DNA from: Prosopocoilus inquinatus
Taxonomy: Eukaryota; Arthropoda; Insecta; Coleoptera; Lucanidae
Direction: 5' to 3'
DNA length: 64,000 nucleotides
NCBI GenBank assembly: GCA_036172665.1
Contig: CM069873.1
Coordinates: forward strand, 37,252,001-37,316,000
This document shows positions 43,801-59,100 of this stretch, piece by piece. The notes under the pieces were generated by a model, which was given only the letters and a program-made list of their open reading frames with translations, was not told where the DNA came from and made no database searches. The position numbers and the translations under genes are program-made. Every line of letters starts with the position of its first letter. The first letter of the stretch is position 1.

Positions 43801-46800
43801 GGATGGACTCCAGTAACTCTGATGTGAGATACAAAGTTTTCGGACGCAGCAGAAGCTGGAGATAGTTTTAAACGAAACAACACGCATTAGCGTTGTTCCT
43901 GTGATGTATCTAATCGATCCTTATTCATCTATCATGTTATTTGGCGTTTCGATGGACTCCAGTAACTCTGATGTGAGATACAAAGTTATCGGACGCAGCA
44001 GAAGCTGGAAATAGTTTTGAACGAAACAACACGTATTACCGTTGTTCCTGTGATGTATCTAATCGATCCTTACTTATCTACTATGTTATTTGACGTTTCG
44101 ATGGACTCCAGTAACTCTGATGTGAGATACGAAATTTTCGAACGCAGCAGAATCTGGAAATAGTTTTAAATGAAACAACACGCATTAGCGTTGTTCCTGT
44201 GATGTATCTAATCGATCCTTACTCATCTATCATGTTATTTGACGTTTCGATGGACTCTAGTAACTCTGATGTGAGATAGGAAGTTTTTGGACGCAGCAGG
44301 AGCTGGAAATAGTTTTAAACGAAACAACACGTATTAGCGTTGTTCCTGTGATGTATCTAATCGCTCCTTACTTAGCTACTATGTTATTTGACGTTTCGAT
44401 GGACTCCAGTAACTCTAATGTGAGATACGAAATTTTCGGACGCAGCAGAAGCTGGAAATAGTTTTAAACGAAACAACACGTATTAGCGTTGTTCCTGTGA
44501 TGTATCTAATCGATCCTTACTCATCTATCATGTTATTTGACGTTTGGATGGACTCCAGTAACTGATGTGAGATACAAAGTTCTCGGACGCAGCAGAAGCT
44601 GGAAATAGTTTTGAACGAAACAACACGTATTAGCGTTGTTCCTGTGAGTATCTAATCGATCCTTACTCATCTATCATGTTATTTGGCGTTTCGATGGACT
44701 CCAGTAACTCTGATGTGAGATACAAAGTTTTCGGACGCAGCAGAAGCTGGAAATAGTTTTGAACGAAACAACACGTATTAGCGTTGTTCCTGTGATGTAT
44801 CTAATCGATCCTTACTTAGCTACTATGTTATTTGACGTATCGATGGACTCCAATAACTCTGATGTGAGATACAAAGTTTTTGGACGCAGCAGAAGCTGGA
44901 AATAGTTTTAAACGAAACAACACGCATTAGCGTTGTTCCTGTGATGTATCTAATCGATCCTTACTCATCTATCATGTTATTTGACGTTTGGATGGACTCC
45001 AGTAACTCTGATGTGAGATACAAAGTTCTCGGACGCAGCAGAAGCTGGAAATAGTTTTGAACGAAACAACACCTATTAGCGTTGTTCCTGTGATGTATCT
45101 AATCGATCCTTACTCATCTATCATGTTATTTGACGTTTGAATGGACTCCAGTAACTCTAATGTGAGATACAAAGTTCTCGGACGCAGCAGAAGCTGGAAA
45201 TAGGTTTTGAACGAAACAACACGTATTAGCGTTGTTCCTGTGATGTATCTAATCGATCCTTACTTATCTACTATGTTATTTGACGTTTCGATGGACTCCA
45301 GTAACTCTGATGTGAGAGACGAAATTTTCGAACGCAGCAGAATCTGGAAATAGTTTTAAATGAAACAACACGCATTAGCGTTGTTCCTGTGATGTATCTA
45401 ATCGATCCTTACTCATCTATAATGTTATTTGACGTTTCGATGGACTCTAGTAACTCTGATGTGAGATACGAAATTTTCGAACGCAGCAGAATCTGGAAAT
45501 AGTTTTAAATGAAACAACACGCATTAGCGTTGTTCCTGTGATGTATCTAATCGATCCTTACTCATCTATCATGTTATTTGACGTTTCGATGGACTCTAGT
45601 AACTCTGATGTGAGATACGAAGTTTTTGGACGCAGCAGGAGCTGGAAATAGTTTTAAACGAAACAACACGTATTAGCGTTGTTCCTGTGATGTATCTAAT
45701 CGCTCCTTACTTAGCTACTATGTTATTTGACGTTTCGATGGACTCCAGTAACTCTAATGTGAGATACGAAATTTTCGGACGCAGCAGAAGCTGGAAATAG
45801 TTTTAAACGAAACAACACGTATTAGCGTTGTTCCTGTGATGTATCTAATCGATCCTTACTCATCTATCATGTTATTTGACGTTTGGATGGACTCCAGTAA
45901 CTGATGTGAGATACAAAGTTCTCGGACGCAGCAGAAGCTGGAAATAGTTTTGAACGAAACAACACGTATTAGCGTTGTTCCTGTGAGTATCTAATCGATC
46001 CTTACTTATCTATCATGTTATCTGACGTTTGGATGGACTCCAGTAACTCTGATGTGAGATACAATGTTTTCGGACGCAGCAGAAGCTGGAGATAGTCTTA
46101 AACGAAACAACACGCATTAGCGTTGTTCCTGTGATGTATCTAATCGATCCTTACTCATCTATCATGTTATTTGGCGTTTCGATGGACTCCAGTAACTCTG
46201 ATGTGAGATACAAAGTTTTCGGACGCAGCAGAAGCTGGAAATAGTTTTGAACGAAACAACACGTATTAGCGTTGTTCCTGCGATGTATCTAATCGATCCT
46301 TACTTAGCTACTATGTTATTTGACGTTTCGATGGACTCCAATAACTCTGATGTGAGATACAAAGTTTTTGGACGCAGCAGAAGCTGGAAATAGTTTTAAA
46401 CGAAACAACACGCATTAGCGTTGTTCCTGTGATGTATCTAATCGATCCTTACTCATCTATCATGTTATTTGACGTTTGGATGGACTCCAGTAACTCTGAT
46501 GTGAGATACAAAGTTCTCGGACGCAGCAGAAGCTGGAAATAGTTTTGAACGAAACAACACCTATTAGCGTTGTTCCTGTGATGTATCTAATCGATCCTTA
46601 CTCATCTATCATGTTATTTGACGTTTGAATGGACTCCAGTAACTCTAATGTGAGATACAAAGTTCTCGGACGCAGCAGAAGCTGGAAATAGGTTTTGAAC
46701 GAAACAGCACGTATTAGCGTTGTTCCTGTGATGTATCTAATCGATCCTTACTTATCTACTATGTTATTTGACGTTTCGATGGACTCCAGTAACTCTGATG

Positions 46801-47049
46801 TGAGAGACGAAATTTTCGAACGCAGCAGAATCTGGAAATAGTTTTAAATGAAACAACACGCATTAGCGTTGTTCCTGTGATGTATCTAATCGATCCTTAC
46901 TCATCTATAATGTTATTTGACGTTTCGATGGACTCTAGTAACTCTGATGTGAGATACGAAGTTTTTGGACGCAGCAGGAGCTGGAAGTAGTTTTAAACGA
47001 AACAACACGTATTAGCGTTGTTCCTGTGATGTATCTAATCGATCCTTAC

Positions 47050-49830
47050 TCATCTATCATGTTATTTGACGTTTGGATGGACTATAGTAACTCTGATGTG
47101 AGATACAAAGTTCTCGGACGCAGCAGAAGCTGGAAATAGTTTTAAACGAAACAAAACGCATTAGCGTTGTTCCTGTGATGTATCTAATCGATCCTTACTC
47201 ATCTATCATGTTATTTGACGTTTGGATGGACTCCAGTAACTCTGATGTGAGATACAAAGTTCTCGGACGCAGCAGAAGCTGGAAATAGTTTTGAAGGAAA
47301 CAACACGTATTAACGTTGTTACTGTGATGTATCTAATCGATCCTTACTTATCTATCATGTTATTTGACGTTTGGATGGACTCCAGTAACTCTGATGTGAG
47401 ATACAAAGTTATCGGACGCAGCAGAAGCTGGAGATAGTTTTAAACGAAACAACACGCATTAGCGTTGTTCCTGTGATGTATCTCCCTTATCTCCCTTATC
47501 CTTATTCATCTATCATGTTATTTGGCGTTTCGATGGACTCCAGTAACTCTGATGTGAGATACAAAGTTTTCGGACGCAGCAGAAGCTGGAAATAGTTTTG
47601 AACGAAACAACACGTATTACCGTTGTTCCTGTGATGTATCTAATCGATCCTTACTTAGCTACTATGTTATTTGAGGTTTCGATGGACTCCAATAACTCTG
47701 ATGTGAGATACAAAGTTTTCGGACGCAGCAGAAGCTGGAAATAGTTTTAAACGAAACAACACGCATTACCGTTGTTCCTGTGATGTATCTAATCGATCCT
47801 TACTCATCTAGCATGTTATTTGGCGTTTCGATGGACTCCAGTAACTCTGATGTGAGATACAAAGTTCTCGGACGCAGCAGGAGCTGGAAATAGTTTTAAA
47901 CGAAACAACACGTATTAGCGTTGTTCCTGTGATGAATCTAATCGATCCTTGTATATCTATCATGTTATTTGACGTTTCGATGGACTCTAGTAATTCTGAT
48001 GTGACATACGAAGTTTTTGGGCGCAGCAGGAGCTGGAAATAGTTTTAAAAGAAGCAACACGTATTAGCGTTGGTCCTGTGATGTATCTAATCGATCCTTA
48101 CTTAGCTACTATGTTATTTGACGTTTCGATGGACTCCAGTAACTCTAATGTGAGATACGAAATTTTCGGACGCAGCAGAAGCTGGAAATAGTTTTAAACG
48201 AAACAACACGTATTAGCGTTGTTCCTGTGATGTATCTAATCGATCCTTACTCATCTATCCTGTTATTTGACGTTTGGATGGACTCCAGTAACTCTGGTGT
48301 GAGATACAAAGTTCTCGGACGCAGCAGAAGCTGGAGATAGTTTTAAACGAAACAACACGCATTAGCGTTGTTCCTGTGATGTATCTAATCGATCCTTACT
48401 CATCTATCATGTTATTTTTCGTTTCGATGGACTCCAGTAACTCTGATGTGAGATACAAAGCTTTCGGACGCAGCAGAAGCTGGAAATAGTTTTGAACGAA
48501 ACAACACGTATTAGCGTTGTTCCTGTGATGTATCTAATCGATCCTTACTTAGCTACTATGTTATTTCACGCTTCGATGGACTCCAATAACTCTGATGTGA
48601 GATACAAAGTTTTCGGACGCAGCAGAAGCTGGAAATAGTTTTAAACGAAACAACACGCATTAGCGTTGTTCCTGTGATGTATCTAATCGATCCTTACTTA
48701 TCTATCATGTTATTTGACGTTTGGATGGACTCCAGTAACTCTGATGTGAGATACAAAGTTCTCGGACGCAGCTGAAGCTAGAAATAGTTTTAAACGAAAC
48801 AACACGCATTAGCGTTGTTCCTGTGATGTATTTAATCGATCCTTACTCATCTATCATGATATTTGACTTTTGAATGGACTCCAGTAACTCTGATGTGAGA
48901 TACAAAGTTCTCGGACGCAGCAGAAGCTGGAAATAGTTTTGAACGAAACAACACGTATTAGCGTTGTTCCTGTGATGTATCTAATCGATCCTTACTTATC
49001 TACTATGTTATTTGACGTTTCGATGGACTCCAGTAACTCTGTTGTGAGATACGAAATTTTCGAACGCAGCAGAATCTGGAAATAGTTTTAAATGAAACAA
49101 CACGCATTAGCGTTGTTCCTGTGATGTATCTAATGGATCCTTACTCATCTATCATGTTATTTGACGTTTCGATGGACTCTAGTAACTCTGATGTGAGATA
49201 CGAAGTTTTTGGATGCAGCAGGAGCTGGAAATAGTTTTAAACGAAACAACACGTATTAGCGTTGTTCCTGTGATGTATCTAATCGCTCCTTACTTAGCTA
49301 CTATGTTATTTGACGTTTCGATGGACTCCAGTAACTCTAATGTGAGATACGAAATTTTCGGACGCAGCAGAAGCTGGAAATAGTTTCAAACGAAACAACA
49401 CGTATTAGCGTTGTTCCTGTGATGTATCTAATCGATCCTTACTCATCTATCATGTTATTTGACGTTTGGATGGACACCAGTAACTGATGTGAGATACAAA
49501 GTTCTCGGACGCAGCAGAAGCTGGAAATAGTTTTGAACGAAACAACACGTATTAGCGTTGTTCCTGTGATGTATCTAATCGATCCTTACTTATCTATCAT
49601 GTTATCTGACGTTTGGATGGACTCCAGTAACTCTGATGTGAGATACAATGTTTTCGGACGCAGCAGAAGCTCGAGATAGTTTTAAACGAAACAACACGCA
49701 TTAGCGTTGTTCCTGTGATGTATCTAATCGATCCTTACTCATCTATCATGTTATTTGGCGTTTCGATGGACTCCAGTAACTCTGATGTGAGATACAAAGT
49801 TTTCGGACGCAGCAGAAGCTGGAAATAGTT
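47050..49830. repeat. About 2.8-kb satellite segment copied at 56873-59650
   Basis: Rare variants recur at an offset of 9822-9823 bases, about 66 monomers: TTGTATATCTATC (47950, 57773), GTTATTTTTCG (48411, 58233), TTCACGCTTCG and GACTTTTGAATGG. The match starts near the GGACTATAGTAAC monomer and ends near 49830, where flanking monomers differ. Confidence 0.8.
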
Positions 49831-52800
49831 TTAAACGAAACAACACGCATTAGCGTTGTTCCTGTGATGTATCTAATGGATCCTTACTCATCTATCATGT
49901 TATTTGACGTTTCGATGGACTCTAGTAACTCTGATGTGAGATACGAAGTTTTTGGATGCAGCAGGAGCTGGAAATAGTTTTAAACGAAACAACACGTATT
50001 AGCGTTGTTCCTGTGATGTATCTAATCGCTCCTTACTTAGCTACTATGTTATTTGACGTTTCGATGGACTCCAGTAACTCTAATGTGAGATACGAAATTT
50101 TCGGACGCAGCAGAAGCTGGAAATAGTTTTAAACGAAACAACACGTATTAGCGTTGTTCCTGTGATGTATCTAATCGATCCTTACTCATCTATCATGTTA
50201 TTTGACGTTTGGATGGACTCCAGTAACTGATGTGAGATACAAAGTTCTCGGACGCAGCAGAAGCTGGAAATAGTTTTGAACGAAACAACACGTATTAGCG
50301 TTGTTCCTGTGATGTATCTAATCGATCCTTACTTATCTATCATATTATCTGACGTTTGGATGGACTCCAGTAACTCTGATGTGAGATACAAAGTTTTCGG
50401 ACGCAGCAGAAGCTGGAAATAGTTTTGAACGAAACAACACGTATTAGCGTTGTTCCTGTGATGTATCTAATCGATCCTTACTTAGCTACTATGTTATTTG
50501 ACGTTTCGATGGACTCCAATAACTCTGATGTGAGATACAAAGTTTTCGGACGCAGCAGAAGCTGGAAATAGTTTTAAACGAAACAACACGCATTAGCGTT
50601 GTTCCTGTGATGTATCTAATCGATCCTTACTCATCTATCATTATATTTGACGTTTGGATGGACTACAGTAACTCTGATGTGAGATACAAAGTTTACGGAC
50701 GCAGCAGAAGCTGGAAATAGTTTTAATCGAAACAACACGCATTAGCGTTGTTCCTGTGATGTATCTAATCGATCCTTACTCATCTATCATGTTATTTGGC
50801 GTTTCGATGGACTCCAGAAACTTTGATGTGAGATACGAAGTTCTCGGACGCAGCTGAAGCTGGAAATAGTTTTAAATGAAACAACACGTACTAGCGTTGT
50901 TCCTGTGATATATCTAATCGATCCTTACTCATCTATCATGTTATTTGACGTTTGGATGGACTCCAGTAACTCTGATGTGAGGTACAAAGTTTTCGGACGC
51001 AGCAGAAGCTGGAAATAGTTTTAAATGAAACAACACCCATTAGCGTTGTTCCTGTGATGTATCTAATGGATCCTTACTCATATATCATGTTATTTGACGT
51101 TTCGATGGACTCTAGTAACTCTGATGTGAGATACGAAGTTTTTGGACGCAGCAGGAGCTGGAAATAGTTTTAAACGAAACAACACGTATTAGCGTTGTTC
51201 CTGTGATGTATCTAATCGATCCTTACTCATCTATCATGTTATTTGACGTTTGGATGGACTCCAGTAACTCTGATGTGAGATACAATGTTCTCGGACGCAG
51301 CAGAAGCTGGAAATAGTTTTGAACGAAACAACACGTATTAGCGTTGTTCCTGTGATGTATCTAATCGATCCTTACTCATCTATCATGTTATTTGACGTTT
51401 GGATGGACTCCAGTAACTCTGATGTGAGATACAAAGTATTCGGACGCAGCAGAAGCTGGAAATAGTTTTGAACGAAACAACACGTATTAGCGTTGTTCCT
51501 GTGATGTATCTAATCGATCCTTACTCATCTATCATGTTATTTGGCGTTTCGATGGACTCCAGTAACTCTGATGTGAGATACAAAGTTTTCGGACGCAGCA
51601 GAAGCTGGAAATAGTTTTGAACGAAACAACACGTATTAGCGTTGTTCCTGTGATGTATCTAATCGATCCTTACTTAGCTACTATGTTATTTGACGTTTCG
51701 ATGGACTCCAATAACTCTGATGTGAGATACAAAGTTTTCGGACGCAGCAGAAGCTGGAAATAGTTTTAAACGAAACAACACGCATTAGCGTTGTTCATGT
51801 GATGTATCTAATCGATCCTTACTCATCTATCATTATATTTGACGTTTGGATGGGACTACAGTAACTCTGATGTGAAATACAAAGTTTACGGACGCAGCAG
51901 AAGCTGGAAATAGTTTTAAACGAAACAACACGCATTACCGTTGTTCCTGTGATGTATCTAATCGATCCTTACTCATCTATCATTATATTTGACGTTTGGA
52001 TGGACTACAGTAACTCTGATGTGAGATACAAAGTTCTCGGACGCAGCAGAAGCTGGAAATAGTTTTGAACGAAACAACACGTATTAGCGTTGTTCCTGTG
52101 ATGTATCTAATCGATCCTTACTTATCTACTATGTTATTTGACGTTTCGATGGACTCCAGTAACTCTGATGTGAGATACGAAATTTTCGAACGCAGCAGAA
52201 TCTGGAAATAGTTTTAAATGAAACAACACGCATTAGCGTTGTTCCTGTGATGTATCTAATCGATCCTTACTCATCTATCATGTTACTTGACGTTTCGATG
52301 GACTCTAGTAACTCTGATGTGAGATACGAAGTTTTTGGACGCAGCAGGAGCTGGAAATAGTTTTAAACGAAACAACACGTATTAGCGTTGTTCCTGTGAT
52401 GTATCTAATCGATCCTTACTCATCTATCATGTTATTTGACGTTTGGATGGACTCCAGTAACTGATGTGAGATACAAAGTTCTCGGACACAGCAGAAGCTG
52501 GAAATAGTTTTGAACGAAACAACACGTATTAGCGTTGTTCCTGTGAGTATCTAATCGATCCTTACTTATCTATCATGTTATCTGACGTTTGGATGGACTC
52601 CAGTAACTCTGATGTGAGATACAATGTTTTCGGACGCAGCAGAAGCTGGAGATAGTTTTAAACGAAACAACACGCATTAGCGTTGTTCCTGTGATGTATC
52701 TAATCGATCCTTACTCATCTATCATGTTATTTGACGTTTCGATGGACTCCAGTAACTCTAATGTGAGATACGAAATTTTCGGACGCAGCAGAAGCTGGAA

Positions 52801-55800
52801 ATAGTTTTAAACGAAACAACACGTATTAGCGTTGTTCCTGTGATGTATCTAATCGATCCTTACTCATCTATCATGTTATTTGACGTTTGGATGGACACCA
52901 GTAACTGATGTGAGATACAAAGTTCTCGGACGCAGCAGAAGCTGGAAATAGTTTTGAACGAAACAACACGTATTAGCGTTGTTCCTGTGATGTATCTAAT
53001 CGATCCTTACTTATCTATCATGTTATCTGACGTTTGGATGGACTCCAGTAACTCTGATGTGAGATACAATGTTTTCGGACGCAGCAGAAGCTCGAGATAG
53101 TTTTAAACGAAACAACACGCATTAGCGTTGTTCCTGTGATGTATCTAATCGATCCTTACTCATCTATCATGTTATTTGGCGTTTCGATGGACTCCAGTAA
53201 CTCTGATGTGAGATACAAAGTTTTCGGACGCAGCAGAAGCTGGAAATAGTTTTAAACGAAACAACACGCATTAGCGTTGTTCCTGTGATGTATCTAATGG
53301 ATCCTTACTCATCTATCATGTTATTTGACGTTTCGATGGACTCTAGTAACTCTGATGTGAGATACGAAGTTTTTGGATGCAGCAGGAGCTGGAAATAGTT
53401 TTAAACGAAACAACACGTATTAGCGTTGTTCCTGTGATGTATCTAATCGCTCCTTACTTAGCTACTATGTTATTTGACGTTTCGATGGACTCCAGTAACT
53501 CTAATGTGAGATACGAAATTTTCGGACGCAGCAGAAGCTGGAAATAGTTTTAAACGAAACAACACGTATTAGCGTTGTTCCTGTGATGTATCTAATCGAT
53601 CCTTACTCATCTATCATGTTATTTGACGTTTGGATGGACTCCAGTAACTGATGTGAGATACAAAGTTCTCGGACGCAGCAGAAGCTGGAAATAGTTTTGA
53701 ACGAAACAACACGTATTAGCGTTGTTCCTGTGATGTATCTAATCGATCCTTACTTATCTATCATGTTATCTGACGTTTGGATGGACTCCAGTAACTCTGA
53801 TGTGAGATACAAAGTTTTCGGACGCAGCAGAAGCTGGAAATAGTTTTGAACGAAACAACACGTATTAGCGTTGTTCCTGTGATGTATCTAATCGATCCTT
53901 ACTTAGCTACTATGTTATTTGACGTTTCGATGGACTCCAATAACTCTGATGTGAGATACAAAGTTTTCGGACGCAGCAGAAGCTGGAAATAGTTTTAAAC
54001 GAAACAACACGCATTAGCGTTGTTCCTGTGATGTATCTAATCGATCCTTACTCATCTATCATTATATTTGACGTTTGGATGTACTACAGTAACTCTGATG
54101 TGAGATACAAAGTTTACGGACGCAGCAGAAGCTGGAAATAGTTTTAATCGAAACAACACGCATTAGCGTTGTTCCTGTGATGTATCTAATCGATCCTTAC
54201 TCATCTATCATGTTATTTGGCGTTTCGATGGACTCCAGAAACTTTGATGTGAGATACGAAGTTCTCGGACGCAGCTGAAGCTGGAAATAGTTTTAAATGA
54301 AACAACACGTACTAGCGTTGTTCCTGTGATATATCTAATCGATCCTTACTCATCTATCATGTTATTTGACGTTTGGATGGACTCCAGTAACTCTGATGTG
54401 AGGTACAAAGTTTTCGGACGCAGCAGAAGCTGGAAATAGTTTTAAATGAAACAACACCCATTAGCGTTGTTCCTGTGATGTATCTAATGGATCCTTACTC
54501 ATATATCATGTTATTTGACGTTTCGATGGACTCTAGTAACTCTGATGTGAGATACGAAGTTTTTGGACGCAGCAGGAGCTGGAAATAGTTTTAAACGAAA
54601 CAACACGTATTAGCGTTGTTCCTGTGATGTATCTAATCGATCCTTACTCATCTATCATGTTATTTGACGTTTGGATGGACTCCAGTAACTCTGATGTGAG
54701 ATACAATGTTCTCGGACGCAGCAGAAGCTGGAAATAGTTTTGAACGAAACAACACGTATTAGCGTTGTTCCTGTGATGTATCTAATCGATCCTTACTCAT
54801 CTATCATGTTATTTGACGTTTGGATGGACTCCAGTAACTCTGATGTGAGATACAAAGTATTCGGACGCAGCAGAAGCTGGAAATAGTTTTGAACGAAACA
54901 ACACGTATTAGCGTTGTTCCTGTGATGTATCTAATCGATCCTTACTCATCTATCATGTTATTTGGCGTTTCGATGGACTCCAGTAACTCTGATGTGAGAT
55001 ACAAAGTTTTCGGACGCAGCAGAAGCTGGAAATAGTTTTGAACGAAACAACACGTATTAGCGTTGTTCCTGTGATGTATCTAATCGATCCTTACTTAGCT
55101 ACTATGTTATTTGACGTTTCGATGGACTCCAATAACTCTGATGTGAGATACAAAGTTTTCGGACGCAGCAGAAGCTGGAAATAGTTTTAAACGAAACAAC
55201 ACGCATTAGCGTTGTTCCTGTGATGTATCTAATCGATCCTTACTCATCTATCATTATATTTGACGTTTGGATGGGACTACAGTAACTCTGATGTGAAATA
55301 CAAAGTTTACGGACGCAGCAGAAGCTGGAAATAGTTTTAAACGAAACAACACGCATTACCGTTGTTCCTGTGATGTATCTAATCGATCCTTACTCATCTA
55401 TCATTATATTTGACGTTTGGATGGACTACAGTAACTCTGATGTGAGATACAAAGTTCTCGGACGCAGCAGAAGCTGGAAATAGTTTTGAACGAAACAACA
55501 CGTATTAGCGTTGTTCCTGTGATGTATCTAATCGATCCTTACTTATCTACTATGTTATTTGACGTTTCGATGGACTCCAGTAACTCTGATGTGAGATACG
55601 AAATTTTCGAACGCAGCAGAATCTGGAAATAGTTTTAAATGAAACAACACGCATTAGCGTTGTTCCTGTGATGTATCTAATCGATCCTTACTCATCTATC
55701 ATGTTACTTGACGTTTCGATGGACTCTAGTAACTCTGATGTGAGATACGAAGTTTTTGGACGCAGCAGGAGCTGGAAATAGTTTTAAACGAAACAACACG

Positions 55801-56150
55801 TATTAGCGTTGTTCCTGTGATGTATCTAATCGATCCTTACTCATCTATCATGTTATTTGACGTTTGGATGGACTCCAGTAACTGATGTGAGATACAAAGT
55901 TCTCGGACGCAGCAGAAGCTGGAAATAGTTTTGAACGAAACAACACGTATTAGCGTTGTTCCTGTGAGTATCTAATCGATCCTTACTTATCTATCATGTT
56001 ATCTGACGTTTGGATGGACTCCAGTAACTCTGATGTGAGATACAATGTTTTCGGACGCAGCAGAAGCTGGAGATAGTTTTAAACGAAACAACACGCATTA
56101 GCGTTGTTCCTGTGATGTATCTAATCGATCCTTACTCATCTATCATGTTA
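49306..56150. repeat. Two tandem approximately 23-monomer higher-order repeats (3422 bp each)
   Basis: GGACACCAGTAACTGATG occurs at 49472 and 52894 (offset 3422), and the monomers between follow in the same order up to about 52727 and 56150. Shared markers include AAGCTCGAGATAG, GATGCAGCAGG, AGAAACTTTGATG and GATGGGACTACAG. Few single-base differences indicate a recent tandem duplication. Confidence 0.85.
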
Positions 56151-59100
56151 TTTGGCGTTTCGATGGACTCCAGTAACTCTGATGTGAGATACAAAGTTTT
56201 CGGACGCAGCAGAAGCTGGAAATAGTTTTGAACGAAACAACACGTATTAGCGTTGTTCCTGTGATGTATCTAATCGATCCTTACTTAGCTACTATGTTAT
56301 TTGACGTTTCGATGGACTCCAATAACTCTGATGTGAGATACAAAGTTTTTGGACGCAGCAGAAGCTGGAAATAGTTTTAAACGAAACAACACGCATTAGC
56401 GTTGTTCCTGTGATGTATCTAATCGATCCTTACTCATCTATCATGTTATTTGACGTTTGGATGGACTCCAGTAACTCTGATGTGAGATACAAAGTTCTCG
56501 GACGCAGCAGAAGCTGGAAATAGTTTTGAACGAAACAACACCTATTAGCGTTGTTCCTGTGATATATCTAATCGATCCTTACTCATCTATCATGTTATTT
56601 GACGTTTGAATGGACTCCAGTAACTCTGATGTGAGATACAAAGTTCTCGGACGCAGCAGAAGCTGGAAATAGGTTTTGAACGAAACAACACGTATTAGCG
56701 TTGTTCCTGTGATGTATCTAATCGATCCTTACTTATCTACTATGTTATTTGACGTTTCGATGGACTCCATTAACTCTGATGTGAGAGACGAAATTTTCGA
56801 ACGCAGCAGAATCTGGAAATAGTTTTAAATGAAACAACACGCATTAGCGTTGTTCCTGTGATGTATCTAATCGATCCTTACTCATCTATCATGTTATTTG
56901 ACGTTTGGATGGACTATAGTAACTCTGATGTGAGATACAAAGTTCTCGGACGCAGCAGAAGCTGGAAATAGTTTTAAACGAAACAAAACGCATTAGCGTT
57001 GTTCCTGTGATGTATCTAATCGATCCTTACTCATCTATCATGTTATTTGACGTTTGGATGGACTCCAGTAACTCTGATGTGAGATACAAAGTTCTCGGAC
57101 GCAGCAGAAGCTGGAAATAGTTTTGAAGGAAACAACACGTATTAACGTTGTTACTGTGATGTATCTAATCGATCCTTACTTATCTATCATGTTATTTGAC
57201 GTTTGGATGGACTCCAGTAACTCTGATGTGAGATACAAAGTTATCGGACGCAGCAGAAGCTGGAGATAGTTTTAAACGAAACAACACGCATTAGCGTTGT
57301 TCCTGTGATGTATCTAATCGATCCTTATTCATCTATCATGTTATTTGGCGTTTCGATGGACTCCAGTAACTCTGATGTGAGATACAAAGTTTTCGGACGC
57401 AGCAGAAGCTGGAAATAGTTTTGAACGAAACAACACGTATTACCGTTGTTCCTGTGATGTATCTAATCGATCCTTACTTAGCTACTATGTTATTTGAGGC
57501 TTCGATGGACTCCAATAACTCTGATGTGAGATACAAAGTTTTCGGACGCAGCAGAAGCTGGAAATAGTTTTAAACGAAACAACACGCATTACCGTTGTTC
57601 CTGTGATGTATCTAATCGATCCTTACTCATCTAGCATGTTATTTGGCGTTTCGATGGACTCCAGTAACTCTGATGTGAGATACAAAGTTCTCGGACGCAG
57701 CAGGAGCTGGAAATAGTTTTAAACGAAACAACACGTATTAGCGTTGTTCCTGTGATGTATCTAATCGATCCTTGTATATCTATCATGTTATTTGACGTTT
57801 CGATGGACTCTAGTAATTCTGATGTGACATACGAAGTTTTTGGGCGCAGCAGGAGCTGGAAATAGTTTTAAAAGAAGCAACACGTATTAGCGTTGGTCCT
57901 GTGATGTATCTAATCGATCCTTACTTAGCTACTATGTTATTTGACGTTTCGATGGACTCCAGTAACTCTAATGTGAGATACGAAATTTTCGGACGCAGCA
58001 GAAGCTGGAAATAGTTTTAAACGAAACAACACGTATTAGCTTGTTCCTGTGATGTATCTAATCGATCCTTACTCATCTATCCTGTTATTTGACGTTTGGA
58101 TGGACTCCAGTAACTCTGGTGTGAGATACAAAGTTCTCGGACGCAGCAGAAGCTGGAGATAGTTTTAAACGAAACAACACGCATTAGCGTTGTTCCTGTG
58201 ATGTATCTAATCGATCCTTACTCATCTATCATGTTATTTTTCGTTTCGATGGACTCCAGTAACTCTGATGTGAGATACAAAGCTTTCGGACGCAGGAGAA
58301 GCTGGAAATAGTTTTGAACGAAACAACACGTATTAGCGTTGTTCCTGTGATGTATCTAATCGATCCTTACTTAGCTACTATGTTATTTCACGCTTCGATG
58401 GACTCCAATAACTCTGATGTGAGATACAAAGTTTTCGGACGCAGCAGAAGCTGGAAATAGTTTTAAACGAAACAACACGCATTAGCGTTGTTCCTGTGAT
58501 GTATCTAATCGATCCTTACTTATCTATCATGTTATTTGACGTTTGGATGGACTCCAGTAACTCTGATGTGAGATACAAAGTTCTCGGACGCAGCTGAAGC
58601 TAGAAATAGTTTTAAACGAAACAACACGCATTAGCGTTGTTCCTGTGATGTATTTAATCGATCCTTACTCATCTATCATGATATTTGACTTTTGAATGGA
58701 CTCCAGTAACTCTGATGTGAGATACATAGTTCTCGGACGCAGCAGAAGCTGGAAATAGTTTTGAACGAAACAACACGTATTAGCGTTGTTCCTGTGATGT
58801 ATCTAATCGATCCTTACTTATCTACTATGTTATTTGACGTTTCGATGGACTCCAGTAACTCTGTTGTGAGATACGAAATTTTCGAACGCAGCAGAATCTG
58901 GAAATAGTTTTAAATGAAACAACACGCATTAGCGTTGTTCCTGTGATGTATCTAATGGATCCTTACTCATCTATCATGTTATTTGACGTTTCGATGGACT
59001 CTAGTAACTCTGATGTGAGATACGAAGTTTTTGGATGCAGCAGGAGCTGGAAATAGTTTTAAACGAAACAACACGTATTAGCGTTGTTCCTGTGATGTAT

